64,000 nt of DNA from the NCBI GenBank assembly GCA_009792885.1, contig WMCF01000029.1:6590000-6653999 (forward strand). The letters run 5' to 3'. Under the pieces are notes generated by a model. The model saw only the letters and a list, made by a program, of their open reading frames with translations. It did not search any database and was not told the origin of the DNA. Position numbers and translations under genes: made by a program. Positions 1 to 13,165 of this stretch are shown in pieces (positions within the stretch are counted from its first letter, which is position 1; each line of letters opens with the position of its first letter). Origin of the DNA: Eremophila alpestris peregrina. Lineage: Eukaryota > Chordata > Aves > Passeriformes > Alaudidae.

Positions 1-2977
1 GAGGAAGGTGATCCATGGGAGAGTGTTTCATAAGAAGCAGATAGGCTGAGGGATGAGTTGGCAGATTATTCTTTTAATGTGTGCAAGCTAACCCATAAAA
101 GGAGGAGCAGCAGGAAAGGATGGAGTGAAGTGAAATCAAACAGTAATGGCACCAGAGAAAAAGAGCTCTTTATGCTTTTTCACGCATTATTTTGTGGGGT
201 GTGTGTGAAAAGTAAATAGCAGTATTTAAAAAGAATTCAGAGTACCCAAGAATCTAAAACCCAGAGAAGGGAGTGCACCCTGGATAGCTTTAAAGTAGAA
301 ATCAGATGCAGAAGTTGAAAGTTCTTTCTGTGTTGTCATTGTATGGGCTTGAGGCCTCCCAATCATTAGGAGTGCCAAGAGGTACTGGACTAAGGCACGG
401 GTGACAAAGCCATTGGCACATGGAATACAAGTGTGCACATGCACCTCTGGGCTCAGGAAGTGTGGAAGTCATGGAGTGTCAGAGGGAGGCTGCAGCAAGG
501 AAAGGATCACTCTACACATGCACTCTTCTCCTGTGAGCATCTGGTACTGGTCCTGCTGCAAGATAAGGTGCAGGGCTGGAGGGCTCTGTGGTGTGGCTGT
601 GTCAGGCTTTATTGAGTGAAGGTTGTGAACTTGGCCTTTTGGCTCCTATTGCTATGGATTAGGTCCTACAAATATTGGAACACGTTAGCATTCAATTTTT
701 TTTTTTTTTTTTTGGTAGAAGGAGCAGCCTGTTTTCTGACTTTCAAGAGTACTTCAGGGAAAAAATAGCCCATTTTAGTGGTTTTTACAGGCAAATGAGG
801 AGTTTTCATTAGCTATAAGTACTTCAAAGGTAAAGAACTTACATAAAAGAACATCATGGTGAAAACCTGAGAAAAACCTGTGCTTCAGAGTCTCAATTTG
901 AAGATCTTTGTGTTAGGTTTTATCATTTACTTGCCCATCATGAACTGCCTTAACTAGCACATGGATGGAATGGGGGAATGAGTTAATACATGGTGTTCAT
1001 ACACCTAATGGCTGTTGGAAATCCCCACCACTGGAGTGTACAGTTGACATGCTTCAGACAAGTACCAGAGAGAAAAAAATATTTCCATTATTGTTTCACC
1101 AGAAATTGAAATCTGCTTTAGAGGAGTCAGAGACTGTAGTCCGGCTCATATCAGAACATGGTGTTTGAAATGTTACAATGTTGACTTGCTGTTACAAAAA
1201 TTCAGTGTTACAGGAAATCAGAAACAATATGGAATAGTTTACACTAACTCTGCATTAAAACGATCCATCTGTTCTTGCTTTAGGTTCTTAGAGAATTGCT
1301 TTTTCATCTCTGTAATGCTTTTCACTTCCTATTAGTAAGGCTTTTAAAGGTAGGCACTGAGTTAGTATAAAACCCACAGCTTTTGAGTTTAAACGCCTAT
1401 TAAAACTAAAGCTGTCTGGAACTACAATAAAAATTTATTTTGGCTACAAGAGACAACTTTGAAACCTAACCCATCTGTATTTTTCCTCTCCCAAACAGTG
1501 CAACATCCTGTATAATAGAATATTTATCTTAAACAGAGACCACATATCTTTATGAAAACAATTGTTTCAACTTAATTTATGGGGGGTAATCAGCTCATAT
1601 TAAAATTTTCAGTATTCCAGGATGCTAATCTTAATTGGATACAGGAGAGGTAATGACTAGAGTAATTCCATAGAATAACCTGAAATCTAATATAGCCATT
1701 GACTTAGAATCTAGCCTGTGTATATTAGAATCTGAAGTTGTCATTAAAAAGTCATGTACAGGCATACAGTAATTGCAAAACACCTGTGTGTGCAAATTAG
1801 GCATATGACTGCAGCTACATTTTACTGGTAATTTAGGCTTGTGTGTGACTTGCAAACTCAATTCCAAAATTATTCCAGCAGAATAATTTATTTTAAATAA
1901 TTGAGCTGGTCTCTGCAATTCTTGGGCCCACCAGGGAGATACCCACACATATCTAGCAGGGCTGCATGGTCAGTGAATTTATGGATGCAAATCAAAAAAC
2001 AAATTGCCTCACTGTGAAGAGCAGTATCCCTGGGATGCATAAAGCCTTCCACTGCCACGAGTGGGAGTCAAACATATCAAAGAGAGACCAGATCCCTGGG
2101 GTTTAGCTCCCTCCATACAATAGTTTGTCAGATTTTGAATTGAAAAGGGCTGGGTTTAGCACTCTCTAAATATAACCAGCCCTGAAACTCCCACAGAGAT
2201 TCCTTTCTGTCTGCCTTCAGACGATGAGATAAGGCCCCTTCTCCTGTGACTTCAGTCTGGAGTACCTCTGTCATCCCCACCCCAACCCTGATAACAGCCA
2301 GCTTGGCACATATTTGAGAGCAAGACGTGATGAGAGTTTTGGAGGTTAGTCTTGCTGTAGATTGCAGCCTTCATCTTCAGAGTGAGCCTCCTCTCTAACA
2401 TCTGCAGCAAAGACTCATAGCAAGACATTCTGGCATCCAGGAGACAACTGACTCCCCTCATCCTCTGGCCAGCTTCTTTCCATCATTTTGAGAACCAACA
2501 CTTTGGGCAATCTCTTTTCTCCCTGCATGCCTTCCTTTTTAGCTCTCCTCCTCATCCTCAATATACTTGAATGCAGCATCAAAGCTGGAGTATATTTGCA
2601 CAATTTGCTCCCTTCCCCTCCCTTTTCCCCGAGTTCAGCAGGATACACAAATTATGGATGTTAAAGCAGCACTTATGTGTGCTGTGATATACACGGGATG
2701 TTCTGCCTACTTGCATGTGATTCACATCCTCATAAGCCCACAGGAAATCCCAGTAATATTTTTCCAGGCATATCTCCTGTGCTGAGGTGCCGAGCACAGC
2801 AGGGGCTGCAGGAAAGGAGCCCTTTGTGCTTGGAAAGTCCTGTGGTACATGAGTTTAGCTGGGAAGCACAGACCAGTGTTTTTTAGATGTAGCTCTTTCA
2901 CTCAGTGACAGTAAGAAATGTAGCACAAGGACTGAAGTATTTATTCAGGTTTTAAAGTAATGTGTGAATCCTCTTAC
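1..2977 (-). other. ALDH1A2: ALDH1A2 intron 7 (partial)
   Basis: This is noncoding sequence downstream of exon 7, beginning with its donor at 2972-2977. Exon 8 was not found, so the intron continues left of the window. The only structure noted is an 18-base T run at 696-713. The open frames here have no recognisable homology. Confidence 0.85.
696..713. repeat. Poly-T run
   Basis: Eighteen consecutive T in ALDH1A2 intron 7. It is low-complexity sequence only. Confidence 0.85.
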
Positions 2978-3091
2978 CTCAGTGGATCCAGTGAAAGCAA
3001 TTTTATCAATGCCAACATGAGAGGCTATGGCTGCACCAACAATTGGACCAAATCCTGGCAAAATATTGACAACTCCTGGTGGAAAGCCAGC
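2978..3091 (-). CDS. ALDH1A2: ALDH1A2 exon 7, residues 229-266
   Basis: The exon encodes AGFPPGVVNILPGFGPIVGA followed by AIASHVGIDKIAFTGSTE. FTGSTE is the conserved nucleotide-binding turn, with Gly263 equivalent to Gly245 of mature ALDH2; the matching second Gly lies in the next exon, outside the window. The length is 114 bases (38 codons, phase 0), with acceptor GACAG and donor GTAAGAGG. The motif usually written GPTAGAAIA reads GPIVGAAIA here (see findings). No sequence for the next exon (VGKLIQEAAG in mammals) was found between here and position 1. Confidence 0.96.
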
Positions 3092-3221
3092 CTGTCAAAA
3101 TAGGAATGAATGAAAGTAAGCATGACTTATGAGAACTGTTAGAGCATGTTAAAGCAGGCGTGTGCTGGTAGTTCTCTTCCCAGAAGGAGAGACAGACATC
3201 ACTCCCCTCAATTATTCTTAC

Positions 3222-3350
3222 CTCCTTGATGAGGGCACCCATATAGAGAGCACTGAGTGGTGTTTGTTCTGCTGGTTTAATAACTACTGTATTGCCACAG
3301 CACAGAGCTGGAGCAATCTTCCATGCAAACATCAGCAGGGGGAAGTTCCA
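3222..3350 (-). CDS. ALDH1A2: ALDH1A2 exon 6, residues 186-228
   Basis: The exon encodes WNFPLLMFAWKIAPALCCGN, then TVVIKPAEQTPLSALYMGAL and IKE. It contains Asn187, which stabilises the oxyanion during thiohemiacetal formation. It also contains Lys210 and Glu213 (KPAEQ), which bind the adenine ribose of NAD. The length is 129 bases (43 codons, phase 0), with acceptor CTACAG and donor GTAAGA. Intron 6, separating it from exon 7, is only 130 bases. Confidence 0.97.
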
Positions 3351-6065
3351 CTGTAGGAAAAAAAAAGTTGATAGATGGAAAAATATTGCCGTGGTGTTTT
3401 GTTTTCAAGATGTCAAGCTGATACCTCACTTATTTCTCAGGCTGATCCTCAACATAAATCTTTCCCAGCACAAAGCAAGACCTTTTTTTTTAAATTACTG
3501 CCATTAAGAAAGCAATAACAGTGACTTCTTAGTTCTTTCCATCCTGTTCAAAGAAATACAACCCCCACCTGAAATCTCCATAAAGTAAAATCCTGTTATC
3601 TGTTAATTTTTTAAGTCACAACTTTTTATTTTGTTTACTGTTTTGCCATTGGCACTTTAAATTCCCCCCATGAAAATAGGTCTTGCTTCTGATACATTTG
3701 GAAAGAACTGTTTGTTCAGGTTAAAGCAGTTTTGGATGTAAATTTCATATCCCTGAATCCATCTTAAGATATAAAATTTTTACTCAAAATTATATAAACC
3801 TTAATTGATGGGATTACAAGAAAAAGTTAATAAACGCCTATGTTCAATCAAAGCATTTAATTTTCTTGAAAATTTCTTACTGAGAAATCTAAATGGAAGA
3901 TGTTAAAAGGACAGTAAAAAACAAGTTGAGAAACTCTTTGCCGCTATAAAATTTTGTATTGTCATTCGTTATAACTTCATTGAACTGCAGCAGATGATGT
4001 AGTGAATTATATTAGTTTGGTGCATAAACGTGCCTTGGATAAAGAGAAAAGTAACAAATCTTCACCAAGGCCTGATCCCAGCAGGTTAAGTGGTTAGTCC
4101 TGCTGATTTTAGTGAAAATGTCAGAGTAATAAAATAACTGTGTTTGCATGATCACTCTTACAAATGCATACAACAGTCTCCTTTAGAAGGAGAGTAGAAA
4201 ATATCAGTCCCAGAGTCAGCCACTGGCCAGAACGTGTTGCTGCCTGATGCATATCAGCTGCCACTCTCAGACATCTCTCTAGCCCCTGGCTAGCTTGAAA
4301 AAATACACAACTGTCTTTCCTTCACCGAACACCCAATTTTTTACTCCCTCTGTTGTTTATAAACTCCGGAGACAAAGTGATGTTTTAATTCCATCTCCAG
4401 TACATAAACCTGGGAGGGGAGCTGTCGGGCCAGCAGTGTGCTAACAGCCTGCACTGCTAATGGCATTGCAAGCAGAGCTTGCAGTTTTATAGGGCACTAT
4501 ATAGCCCTGTTTATGCTACAGCACTGCCAGAGAGCACGTTCTGATGGAAGCTGGGATGTGAAAGGATGAGGAGTTCAGTGTTAGACTTGCTGTTTAATTT
4601 TATTTTTGAATAATCTATTTGCTCAGGCAATGGCAAAGCACACGCAGCGGCCTGGGCTGTCCTCTGGGACTGGTAGCAAGGAGGAAATACAGAACAGATC
4701 AGCAGTGGTGTTAGAATAGATGGATATGACAGCCATCTTCAGGCTTTGGAGGACAAAACTGAGGGAAGAACGAATGTATGGTAGGTGGCTGGGCACCCTG
4801 AACAAAGCTTTACACTTCTAAACTAAACAAATCCTGCTTCTGGCATGATCCTCAGCCTGTGGCCAAGTTTCTTCAGCAGGTCTGTCAGTTAAGCTCAGTG
4901 AAACAAGCATAAGAGATGTCCAGCAATGCTGGGGTTAGATGTTGGGGTTGTCATTTAGTAAATGCTTATCCATGTGCCTGGCTGAGGAATGGGGATAGAG
5001 CTGTGGAATCTTTCATTCATAAGGACCAAGTTAGCAGAGTGTGTAGGTGTTTACAGGACAGCTGTAGCCACAGGATTTCTGACTCAGTGCATGTTTCTCT
5101 GCTTTTTCTGCCGAGTGCCAAACACAAAAGCCACCCCTTAACAAAGACATGAAATAACAACAAATATAAATAGGGGAAAAGTGCTTAATATTGTTAAACG
5201 AATCTTTTCTGGCTGCTCCTCTTGTAATGGAATTGCTCTGTGTTTCTGTTTAGTGGCTTTGTGGAAATGTGAACAAAATAAAAAATCAACATCAACAAGA
5301 ATTTCAGAGAATGGCCTGATTAGTCCCCCAGTGTTTTGTCAAGCAAGAAAGCTTCCACACAATATTTTAATAGCTGTATGTGAGCCTCCCATTGAAATTT
5401 CTGCCAAAGCTGGTTAACTGGCTCTTCTGAAAAAGTTACCTTCTCAGTGCAATTCCCATGCAGTGTTCAGCAAGATTTTATGATGAGGGTGTCTGTTGGG
5501 GTGTAGGGGGAATATTGGATTTGATGAAATTATGTGTTTCTCTCTCACAACAAATAAAACAAACATTTCATGTCTTCTATTAGCTACACAATGTTAATTG
5601 TAACGATATGTCTCCTGGAGTTTCCTTTTCTCCTCCAGTCTTGTAAAAGAAATAGCAGGAAAGAATGGAATTAAAATACATCACATTCTCCCAGGAACTG
5701 AGGAGCCTGATAAATCACAGTAAAAACTAAATAAATAAAGAGACTACCACAGCAAAGCATCAATTTTCCATAAGTTGTGTGAACATCCATAACCACTGAC
5801 AGCATATTAACACTGTGTTTTGCTTTGCTTGTTTTAATCATGCGAATTCTATGACTTGAGAACTTAACTCCTAATAACAGAGCCTAAACCCTATTAGCAT
5901 GTTCAAATAAGCATTTGCAGGGAGGCTGTTAAAGATATGTCAACAATATGAGCTCAGCTTTTTTCGTAATGGAAAACACACATAGCTGAAGACCATGTTT
6001 TATGTGTCTTTAAAGAGAGCTGGTTCAAATGAAAATAAATAGAAAGCACTAGTAGAGATACTCAC
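3351..6065 (-). other. ALDH1A2: ALDH1A2 intron 5
   Basis: A 2.7 kb AT-rich intron between exons 5 and 6, with normal GT and AG ends. I see no gene, repeat element or strong structure in it. Confidence 0.9.
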
Positions 6066-6127
6066 AGGGATGATCTGTCCACACACTCCGATGGGTTCAT
6101 GTCTTGTAAACGTAAAATAATCTCCAT
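6066..6127 (-). CDS. ALDH1A2: ALDH1A2 exon 5, residues 165-185
   Basis: This small 62-base exon begins with the last two bases of the Asp165 codon and encodes GDYFTFTRHEPIGVCGQIIP. Ile183, Ile184 and Pro185 correspond to the residues just before the catalytic-site WN pair, which line the cofactor cleft in the ALDH family. The acceptor is TTTCAG and the donor GTGAGT. The exon joins in frame on both sides (130 + 62 = 192 bases). Confidence 0.96.
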
Positions 6128-9100
6128 CTGAAACAGATGAGCATGCTTACTCTCAAGTGCAGTTTGACTTGGCAGAACAAAAAAAAAATTAAAATAGAGG
6201 GAGGAGAAAAACTCTAAGGATCAGCCTTTGATGGCAGTAAAAGAAATAAAGAAGTCATGGAAGTGTTTTTTGTGAGCCAGCATGGGAAACCTAGGTTCAG
6301 GAGCAACCTAATTGTTCTTTCTATAGAACAAAGGAAGCAGGCTTCCCATCAGAAAGTAACCTGCTTTGTTCTTGGCAAAGAGCTGTACTGCACATAAAAT
6401 TGCAGTAGCATGGAAGCACTTATTGGCTTTAGCTGATTTAGGGGTGAGAGAAGGGAAGAGTCACAAAGGCAATTGCCTGAAAGGCCTGAGTGGAACACAG
6501 CAATATAAAGATGTATCTCCAACCCAGTGTGGGGTAAAGGAGTAAAATTCAGCTGGCTCATCTGCCATTGAGGACACAGGCAGTGTGACATGATGGAATG
6601 ATGTACCACAATCTCTAGATGTCCAATGAAAAGGGGAAGTTTGTGGCTTGTGTCACTGAGCATTATTTACTTCCTGTGGTCTGGGAGCACATGCTGAAGT
6701 AACACATGCAGGTTTCTTCCCAGTTAACCAAAAGCCAGGAAGGGACCTGCTGTGTTGGGACCAGTTAAAGGATCAGTTAAGGTACTGTCTAAGCAGGAGC
6801 TTTGTTAGTGTGCTCAGCCTGCATGTGTGCAGAGTAGATTTACTGCACCTTTGTAACTTGATTGAGTCTCGTAGCTGTATAAACTAGCCCAGACTCAAAC
6901 TATCTCTGGATTTAGGTCAGATGTTTTTCAGTGAGGCTGCAGCTGAGAGAAGGGCTATGCTAAAGGCATGAGCTGAATTTGCCCCTTGGCCTGTAGTGCT
7001 TGGTCACCTAGAAAAACTCAAATCTCTTAACTTGGGAAAATAATTTCAGCTAAGTATGTAAGAATGATGAGGTTACCTAGGCTTAATGGCAGGAGATGAT
7101 TTACCAGGATAAGAAAAGGTTAGACAGCGGAAGGGAGTAAGAGAAGGAGGAGGAGAGATTACAGGGCTTTTGCTTCCATTGTTCTGTCTGACACAGGGTA
7201 TGTGCTTTCCCTCCCAGGCTGGGCTGGGAAGTGGCTGCCCCGGCCTCTCCCCCCCTTCAGTCCAGGGCTGCAGCCACTCTTGTGCAATATTGAGAAAGGG
7301 CCTGACTTCACAATGGAGAGTGTGTTTTGGGAACCTCCTGCAATATCCTCTAAGATATATCTGGTAACAATAAACAGGTTAATCCTTAAAGTTTCTTGGG
7401 TTTAAGAAAGACTTCAACTTGAATTTGATTAGAAATAACTTATTGTCAGTTCTGCTTATTTCTATCCATCTACTTTACAGGATTTGCTCAGTAGAAACCT
7501 GAGCTAGAGTAGCTAATATGTCAGCTGCAGGCCAGATACAGAATAATTATGGGAAAGGTAACCATAGTCTGCAACCAAGACAAGGGACAGAACACAGAAA
7601 ATAAAGGAGGGAGGGAAAGAGAGAAAAGATATTCAGGAAAAGGCAGAAGAAAATAGTTTATCAGTTGGTTTGCACTGCATTGACCAAACGTCATTGTAAC
7701 GTTTTGATCTCCAGATGTTTGACAACTCCCCAGTGGAGATGAGAATGTTTGTGCCACAGACTGAGATGATCAGTTTGGTTTTCCAGGTTATCTTTCACAG
7801 ATGCTAGCAGTGGTTCACAGACCGTAAGAAGATTCACCAGATCCGACAGAAGCGAAGTAGAAGTCAAAATACAGAGAAGTACATACAAGCAAAACTGTCT
7901 AAGTGCTCGAGAGGAACACAGAGGAGTCAGCTAAAAATACCAGCTTGTACTCGGTAGTACTGTGAGAGGTGGGTTCTCAGCCAGAAGGATGGTGGCAACA
8001 TAACAGTAACACAGTTACATTAGCACTGTCTGACTTTAGATTGTCACTGCATAATCACTGCCACATGTCTGCGTGCTTCATCACACAGAGTTATAGATAA
8101 CCTGAGCCCCTTGCCAAGGCAGACAAATGGTGGTTAATTCTGCCCAGCGTGGGCAGAACGTTCTTTCCGCAGAGCAGAGCCTCCCATGCAGAGCTGCTCT
8201 CCCTGCTGTCTCCCACTACACTCTAGACAGCTGCCCTTTTTGACACCTACTTCCAAAGTTCATCATCCACAGATTTTCTGTCAAGATGGGATTTTTGAGG
8301 TTGCTTTCTAACAATATCTTTGGGAACATATGTGACTCGAAGTTATTCAAAAGGTTTGGATGTCTCTGGACAGGCGAGTGGTGGATCTAAGAGCCCCCTG
8401 TCCACAATGCAGAATGAGCTGTTACCATGACAAAATAGCTTAAGAATTAAATGAGCTTAATTCCTTATTCTAAACAGTGAGCATAGAAAGGTCCCTTGTG
8501 CTTAGAAATTATACAGGAAACTTTTTAAGTGTTTGAGAGTTTGAAGTCATGTTAATGACCCTTATTCTAAGATGCTGTGGCTGATGATTCTTACTCTTAC
8601 CCTTTACTAGCTGGCTGCCAGAAAAACATTGCCTGAGAGGGACCTGACACTGATCCCACATCCAATCTAAAATTTCGTGTTAAAAGGGTTTTTTTAATAT
8701 ACTCAGCTGAAGTAAACTGACATTCTTCAGTCCTCACTGATATTAATAGAGCAAGATCAATTTGCAGCTGCTTAGCACCTGGCCCAAAGACTTTCATTTT
8801 TTAATCAGAAAGCAAGTCCCATTTATCCAGGGATCTCACTTTGGGACAGCAATATCTTCCACAGATGTGTTTGCTCAGATTTCCATCAGGAGTCTCCAGC
8901 ATGGATATTTTATTTGCATAACAACCATAATACAGTCCCATGCCTCATATAGCAGGACATAGCAAACAAGTGGGTGAGGAGAGCTGAATTGGTTCTTTAA
9001 ACTATATCAGCATATATTGCTTTAAAGATACATTTCTGCTTGCATTCAGTTTATTAGTTTAACAGTTTCTGGCCTAGCCTCATTCTGTTTTAATTTAAAT

Positions 9101-11197
9101 CATCAAGGCTTTACGCATGGGAGCAAGCAAAGGGCAGTCTGAAGGTTTTGTAGCTCTGGGACCAAAAGGAATGTGACTGTAAAACACACTTCTTCTTCTA
9201 CTTGTCTATCAATTGCCTGTTTTTATTTTACAGGAAAAGAAAACTTCAACAAAAACAGCAACAACAGAAGATTGGGAGGTTTCAGATTCACTAGCACACT
9301 GAATAGAAAGACAAGATTTAACAGTGGAGGTTTTTTGTCTTGTTTACCTTGGTGAGCTGATGGTAAGTGAATGTAAAGAGCACTGCTGTTTAACACTGGC
9401 TTTGCCCTAAAATAGCTTCATGAGAATGACGAATTTATGGTGTGAAAGTAGAGGAATAAAGAGAAGTGTTAAATGAAGAAGAACTAATTGATCCCCTGAA
9501 GATCTGTGAATGGACTTATGATTCTACTGAAAACTGTGTTAGCACAAAGTTTGCACTGAGGAAGGCATGCTGAAAATGTGCCTTCCTTTCCCTCAGCATA
9601 GCCTGCCTTACTGAAAAAAAAATCAGCTTTTATCCCATAAGGTACTTGAAACCAAGAATAAGCAGAGAATATTTATTCTCCTTAATCTAGTAGTGCCTTT
9701 TGGTGGCTGACCTAATTTCTGTGTACCTGTGGGGCTAAAGAGTGAGAAGGAGGCATTCAGTGACCAGGGAGAAAGAGATTAGGGAACAGGAAATTTGCTG
9801 AATACATGAATTTATGGTGTGGTCTGCACTTTTGTATGATTAAATGTGAAGTGCAAGCAGCAAAACTGGGATTTACGAATCTCAGCCTAAATGACTGTGG
9901 AAAACTTTGAGTCCTTGCAGGAATGTCTACACCTGAAATATTATTATTGACATTTCTTTGGTGAAAATAAGATAGTGAAGATCTGTGCACGCTGCAATTT
10001 TAATGAGGTGAAACACCAAGATGAGTAATACTGCAAGAAGGGTTACATGATGTTTCCCTTCTGAAAATTTTAAAGACACATTTTCACTTTTTCTGCCAGC
10101 CTCACTTGGGTAGTTTGGTGCTTTGCTGCAGAGAGGTGAGTGAGTGCACTGCAGATACACACTCAGTGAAACACCAGGGAATATCTGGGCAACAGCAATG
10201 GGCATTTCCCCCTGAGTGTGCCCCCCTGGCCTTACTGGGTAAAGGGGAATAAACATGCATGTGCAGTGGACATGTGCTCCATGAAGCCAAAAAGAATCCA
10301 TGTTCTTTTTCCTTAGTGTTTTTCCAGCGATTTATTTTATGCAGGTGAAAGATGAGTACACTTATCTTAATGACTGCACCTACATAAAATCATTTTCTGT
10401 TTTTTTGCCATGTTGTGTAATTATAGTACTTGGTACATCTAGTCCAGACTGCAAATGAATATGTTTGCATCAGACAATGCAGCCTGTATTTATTTATCTT
10501 GTTAAACAGCTGGGAGGGAGGGGCAGGAGGAAGAGACTTGTTAAATAAAAATAATGGTAAGGACTTTTTCGTATCTCTAGCAAAAGAATAAGAACATAAT
10601 AATTTCCTAGCATGCATGAAGGTTTATCTCATATGTACAATATAAAGCTCATCCCACTGAAGAATTTGAAGATGCATCTATAACAAAATGTATCTCATAT
10701 ATATGTAGCTCTCTACAATAACATTAAGATTGCTCTCAAAGTATGAATTAAGTGAGATCCAGTGTTAGTCTGAGGTAAAATTACTTGCAAAACCAGTAAG
10801 AAGACATATACAAACAAGATCTATACATGATGATAGTGTTTCTTAAACAGGCACCCCACACAATTTTCACGCGTTCCAAGGTATTTTTCAGGCTTATACC
10901 TCATCCATTTTTATCTGTGTATCAATATTTAAATGTAGGAATTGAGCTATCTCCTTCTCAGATGGATGCATGCAAAAGAAACCCAGCCCTCCTCACATGT
11001 GAATGTGGGGCAGAACAAGAGCAGGGCACCTAGTCCTGCTCTTGCTGACTTGCCAACATCTGCTTCAGCAACACACTTCACACTGTAGGTGCAACCCAGG
11101 CTTCTCCTCTGCCTTCCACAAAGCTGTGAGCTACTACTAAGCTTTAGTCTGGCCATGAGAAAGTGTAGGTGCAAAGCTGTGCTTTAATTCCCCTTAC
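6128..11197 (-). other. ALDH1A2: ALDH1A2 intron 4
   Basis: A 5.1 kb intron between exons 4 and 5. Short open frames occur, but none has recognisable homology or conserved motifs. No mobile element was recognised. Confidence 0.9.
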
Positions 11198-11327
11198 CTA
11201 CAGGAATGGTCATTCCGTGGATTTTGTCTGCCCAACCAGCATAATACCTCAGGGTTTTTATGACTCCCTGGAGATCTACATAGAAAGCTTGCAAGAACGG
11301 TTTTCCACTGTTCAGTGATTCCATAGT
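11198..11327 (-). CDS. ALDH1A2: ALDH1A2 exon 4, residues 122-164 plus split codon
   Basis: The exon encodes TMESLNSGKPFLQAFYVDLQ, then GVIKTLRYYAGWADKIHGMT and IPV. The LRYYAGWADKI block is a hallmark of ALDH1/ALDH2 enzymes. The length is 130 bases, and the last base (G) begins the Asp165 codon that is completed in exon 5. The acceptor is CTGCAG and the donor is GTAAGG. The flanking introns are 1.6 kb (intron 3) and 5.1 kb (intron 4). Confidence 0.97.
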
Positions 11328-11606
11328 CTGCAGGACAAGACAAAGTTAAGAGATGTAAGTATAGTAACATTTTTGCACTATTGTACCTAAGTATTCACCA
11401 TCTTAACAGCTCTTCAACCATGACAAAGATTTTAATGAATACCGATCAGTTGCACCTTGGTGCAGTTTTAACCCAGAAGGTTCAGAACAATTATCTGATC
11501 CCCTTTGTTACTTCTGTTTGCAAATATGAACAAAAAGTGTTTTCCTTGAAAAAACCAAACTGTTTTTTTCTGGAGTATTCTGGAATGGCTATGATTTTAA
11601 GAACAT

Positions 11607-11692
11607 TTGTGTGTGTTTATGTGTGTTTGTCTGTCCGTCTGTCTTGTGGGTTTATGTATGTATCCACATGCGTGTACATGTGCCTTTGTGTA
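11607..11692. repeat. TG-rich low-complexity tract
   Basis: About 85 bases of imperfect TG, TTTG and CTGT units (GTGTGTGTTTATGTGTG and similar) in ALDH1A2 intron 3. It is a decayed microsatellite. Confidence 0.7.
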
Positions 11693-12394
11693 CTTTGAAC
11701 CAAATAGCCACTGTGTTTGGTCCAGATCTATAAATGCTGAATCGCTTTAATCAGGAGCCAAGATAAAAATGCCTGTCAAACTGGGTTCTGTTATGTTAAT
11801 GATAACAGCTGAGAAGGGGCTCCTTGTAACCCTGTATTAATGATCTGAATCCATAAAGAGAAGAATGGACATATCCCTCTTTATATAATTGATGTGAATA
11901 TAAAAATTTCTCTATATGGTTGCCAAGACTCCTGCTGAGGTCTGAGATATCTATACTGTACAGCCAGTTTATTTATTGCCATCAAATAAACAAACTTTCC
12001 TCTAGGGAAGCTCATAAATTAACAAGCTAATGTCTTTATTTTTTAGTTAATATTCCTATTTTTAAAAGTATCTTATAAGCTATCCTCTTAGGGGTTCCTA
12101 AGATCATTTAGCCAAAAAAATCCAATAAAATATCCTAAGATGTTGAGTAGCTTAACTCATTCTCAATAGCTGTCTAATAGAAATCATTAAGAATGGGTAA
12201 AGGACGCCCGTGTGTAACACACCAGCCATCAAATGAGTTTCTATAGAGAAGAATGGAGGCCTAATTCTGCACTGACTTATATCCCCAAGAGCAATTAATG
12301 GCACTGCCTGCAGCGCAACTCAGTAAAGAACTTGGCTCCAGAAATAAAAATTAAATGACAGGCAGAGTAAACTTGATTTGCTGTGCACTTCCTT

Positions 12395-12570
12395 CTCCCC
12401 ACGGCGATTTTACAGTAGCCGCCGGCGGTAAGATGATTTAAGTGTTGACAAAGCTGGAATTAAGATGTTCCCGGGCTTAGTTCAAAGCGCTTGACATGCG
12501 GAAAACAACATTAACAATGCCACCGTTCGATGGCTTCATCCCAGAGCCCAACGGAGCCGCACCCGCACTC
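12395..12570. promoter_or_regulatory. CpG-dense intronic patch, candidate enhancer
   Basis: Roughly a dozen CpGs lie within about 175 bases of an otherwise CpG-poor intron, including a perfect 10-bp palindrome CCGCCGGCGG at 12,419-12,428. Such an intragenic patch between exons 3 and 4 is a candidate hypomethylated enhancer or small island. Function is inferred only from composition. Confidence 0.4.
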
Positions 12571-12934
12571 CCTGGCCCCAGCTGAGTGTCCCTGAGCACC
12601 CCACCTGCCGTTCCCTTCCCTTCCCATCTGCACAGACCATCCCAACCTGCCAGTTCTTATTCTACAAGAGTTACAGGCATGCATGGCAGCCATGCACGTG
12701 TGCACAGCCCTGCTTTCGGGTGACATCCGCTTTAGAGCTGATCTGAGCCCACTGGAAGCCTCTTGTTGGCTTTTATGGGTTTTGCATCACACTGTAAGTG
12801 GACAGAGCCATTTCAGGCAGGAAGCTGCACGTGGTTTTCATATACAATTCATATCAACCCATTCCCAAACTAATTGGCTCTCAGAATGTACAACTGTCAA
12901 CTGATTTGACTAATGGTTTTTATGTGCCACTTAC

Positions 12935-13075
12935 AGCAAGAATTGCCCTGTCCCTTTCGACCAAGTCTGCTAACTTATCCAAAAGATGGCCTCTTTCTGA
13001 GGCATCCATTCTCCTCCAAACAGAACCAAGGGAAAAAGCCAGCCGAGCTGCCCTCACTGCCTTGTCTGTATCAAC
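12935..13075 (-). CDS. ALDH1A2: ALDH1A2 exon 3, residues 75-121
   Basis: The exon encodes VDTDKAVRAARLAFSLGSVW, then RRMDASERGHLLDKLADLVE, then RDRAILA. This is the helical part of the NAD-binding domain, with the family's SVWRRMDASERG block. It is 141 bases (47 codons), with a CCCCAG acceptor and a GTAAGTG donor. Met97 lies inside this exon in an internally conserved position. Reading past the donor gives a longer open frame that is not coding. Confidence 0.97.
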
Positions 13076-13165
13076 CTGGGGAGAAAGGAGAATTGACGAC
13101 ACAGGTAAGTAACACATGCAGGCTTATGGAATTTGCTGTTATACAACCCTAGTCATATGATGAGT

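Larger units (their letters stand above)
11328..12934 (-). other. ALDH1A2: ALDH1A2 intron 3
   Basis: A 1.6 kb intron. It contains a TG/TGTT-rich low-complexity stretch (11,607-11,692) and an isolated CpG-dense patch (about 12,395-12,570), which is described separately as a candidate regulatory element. Confidence 0.9.
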
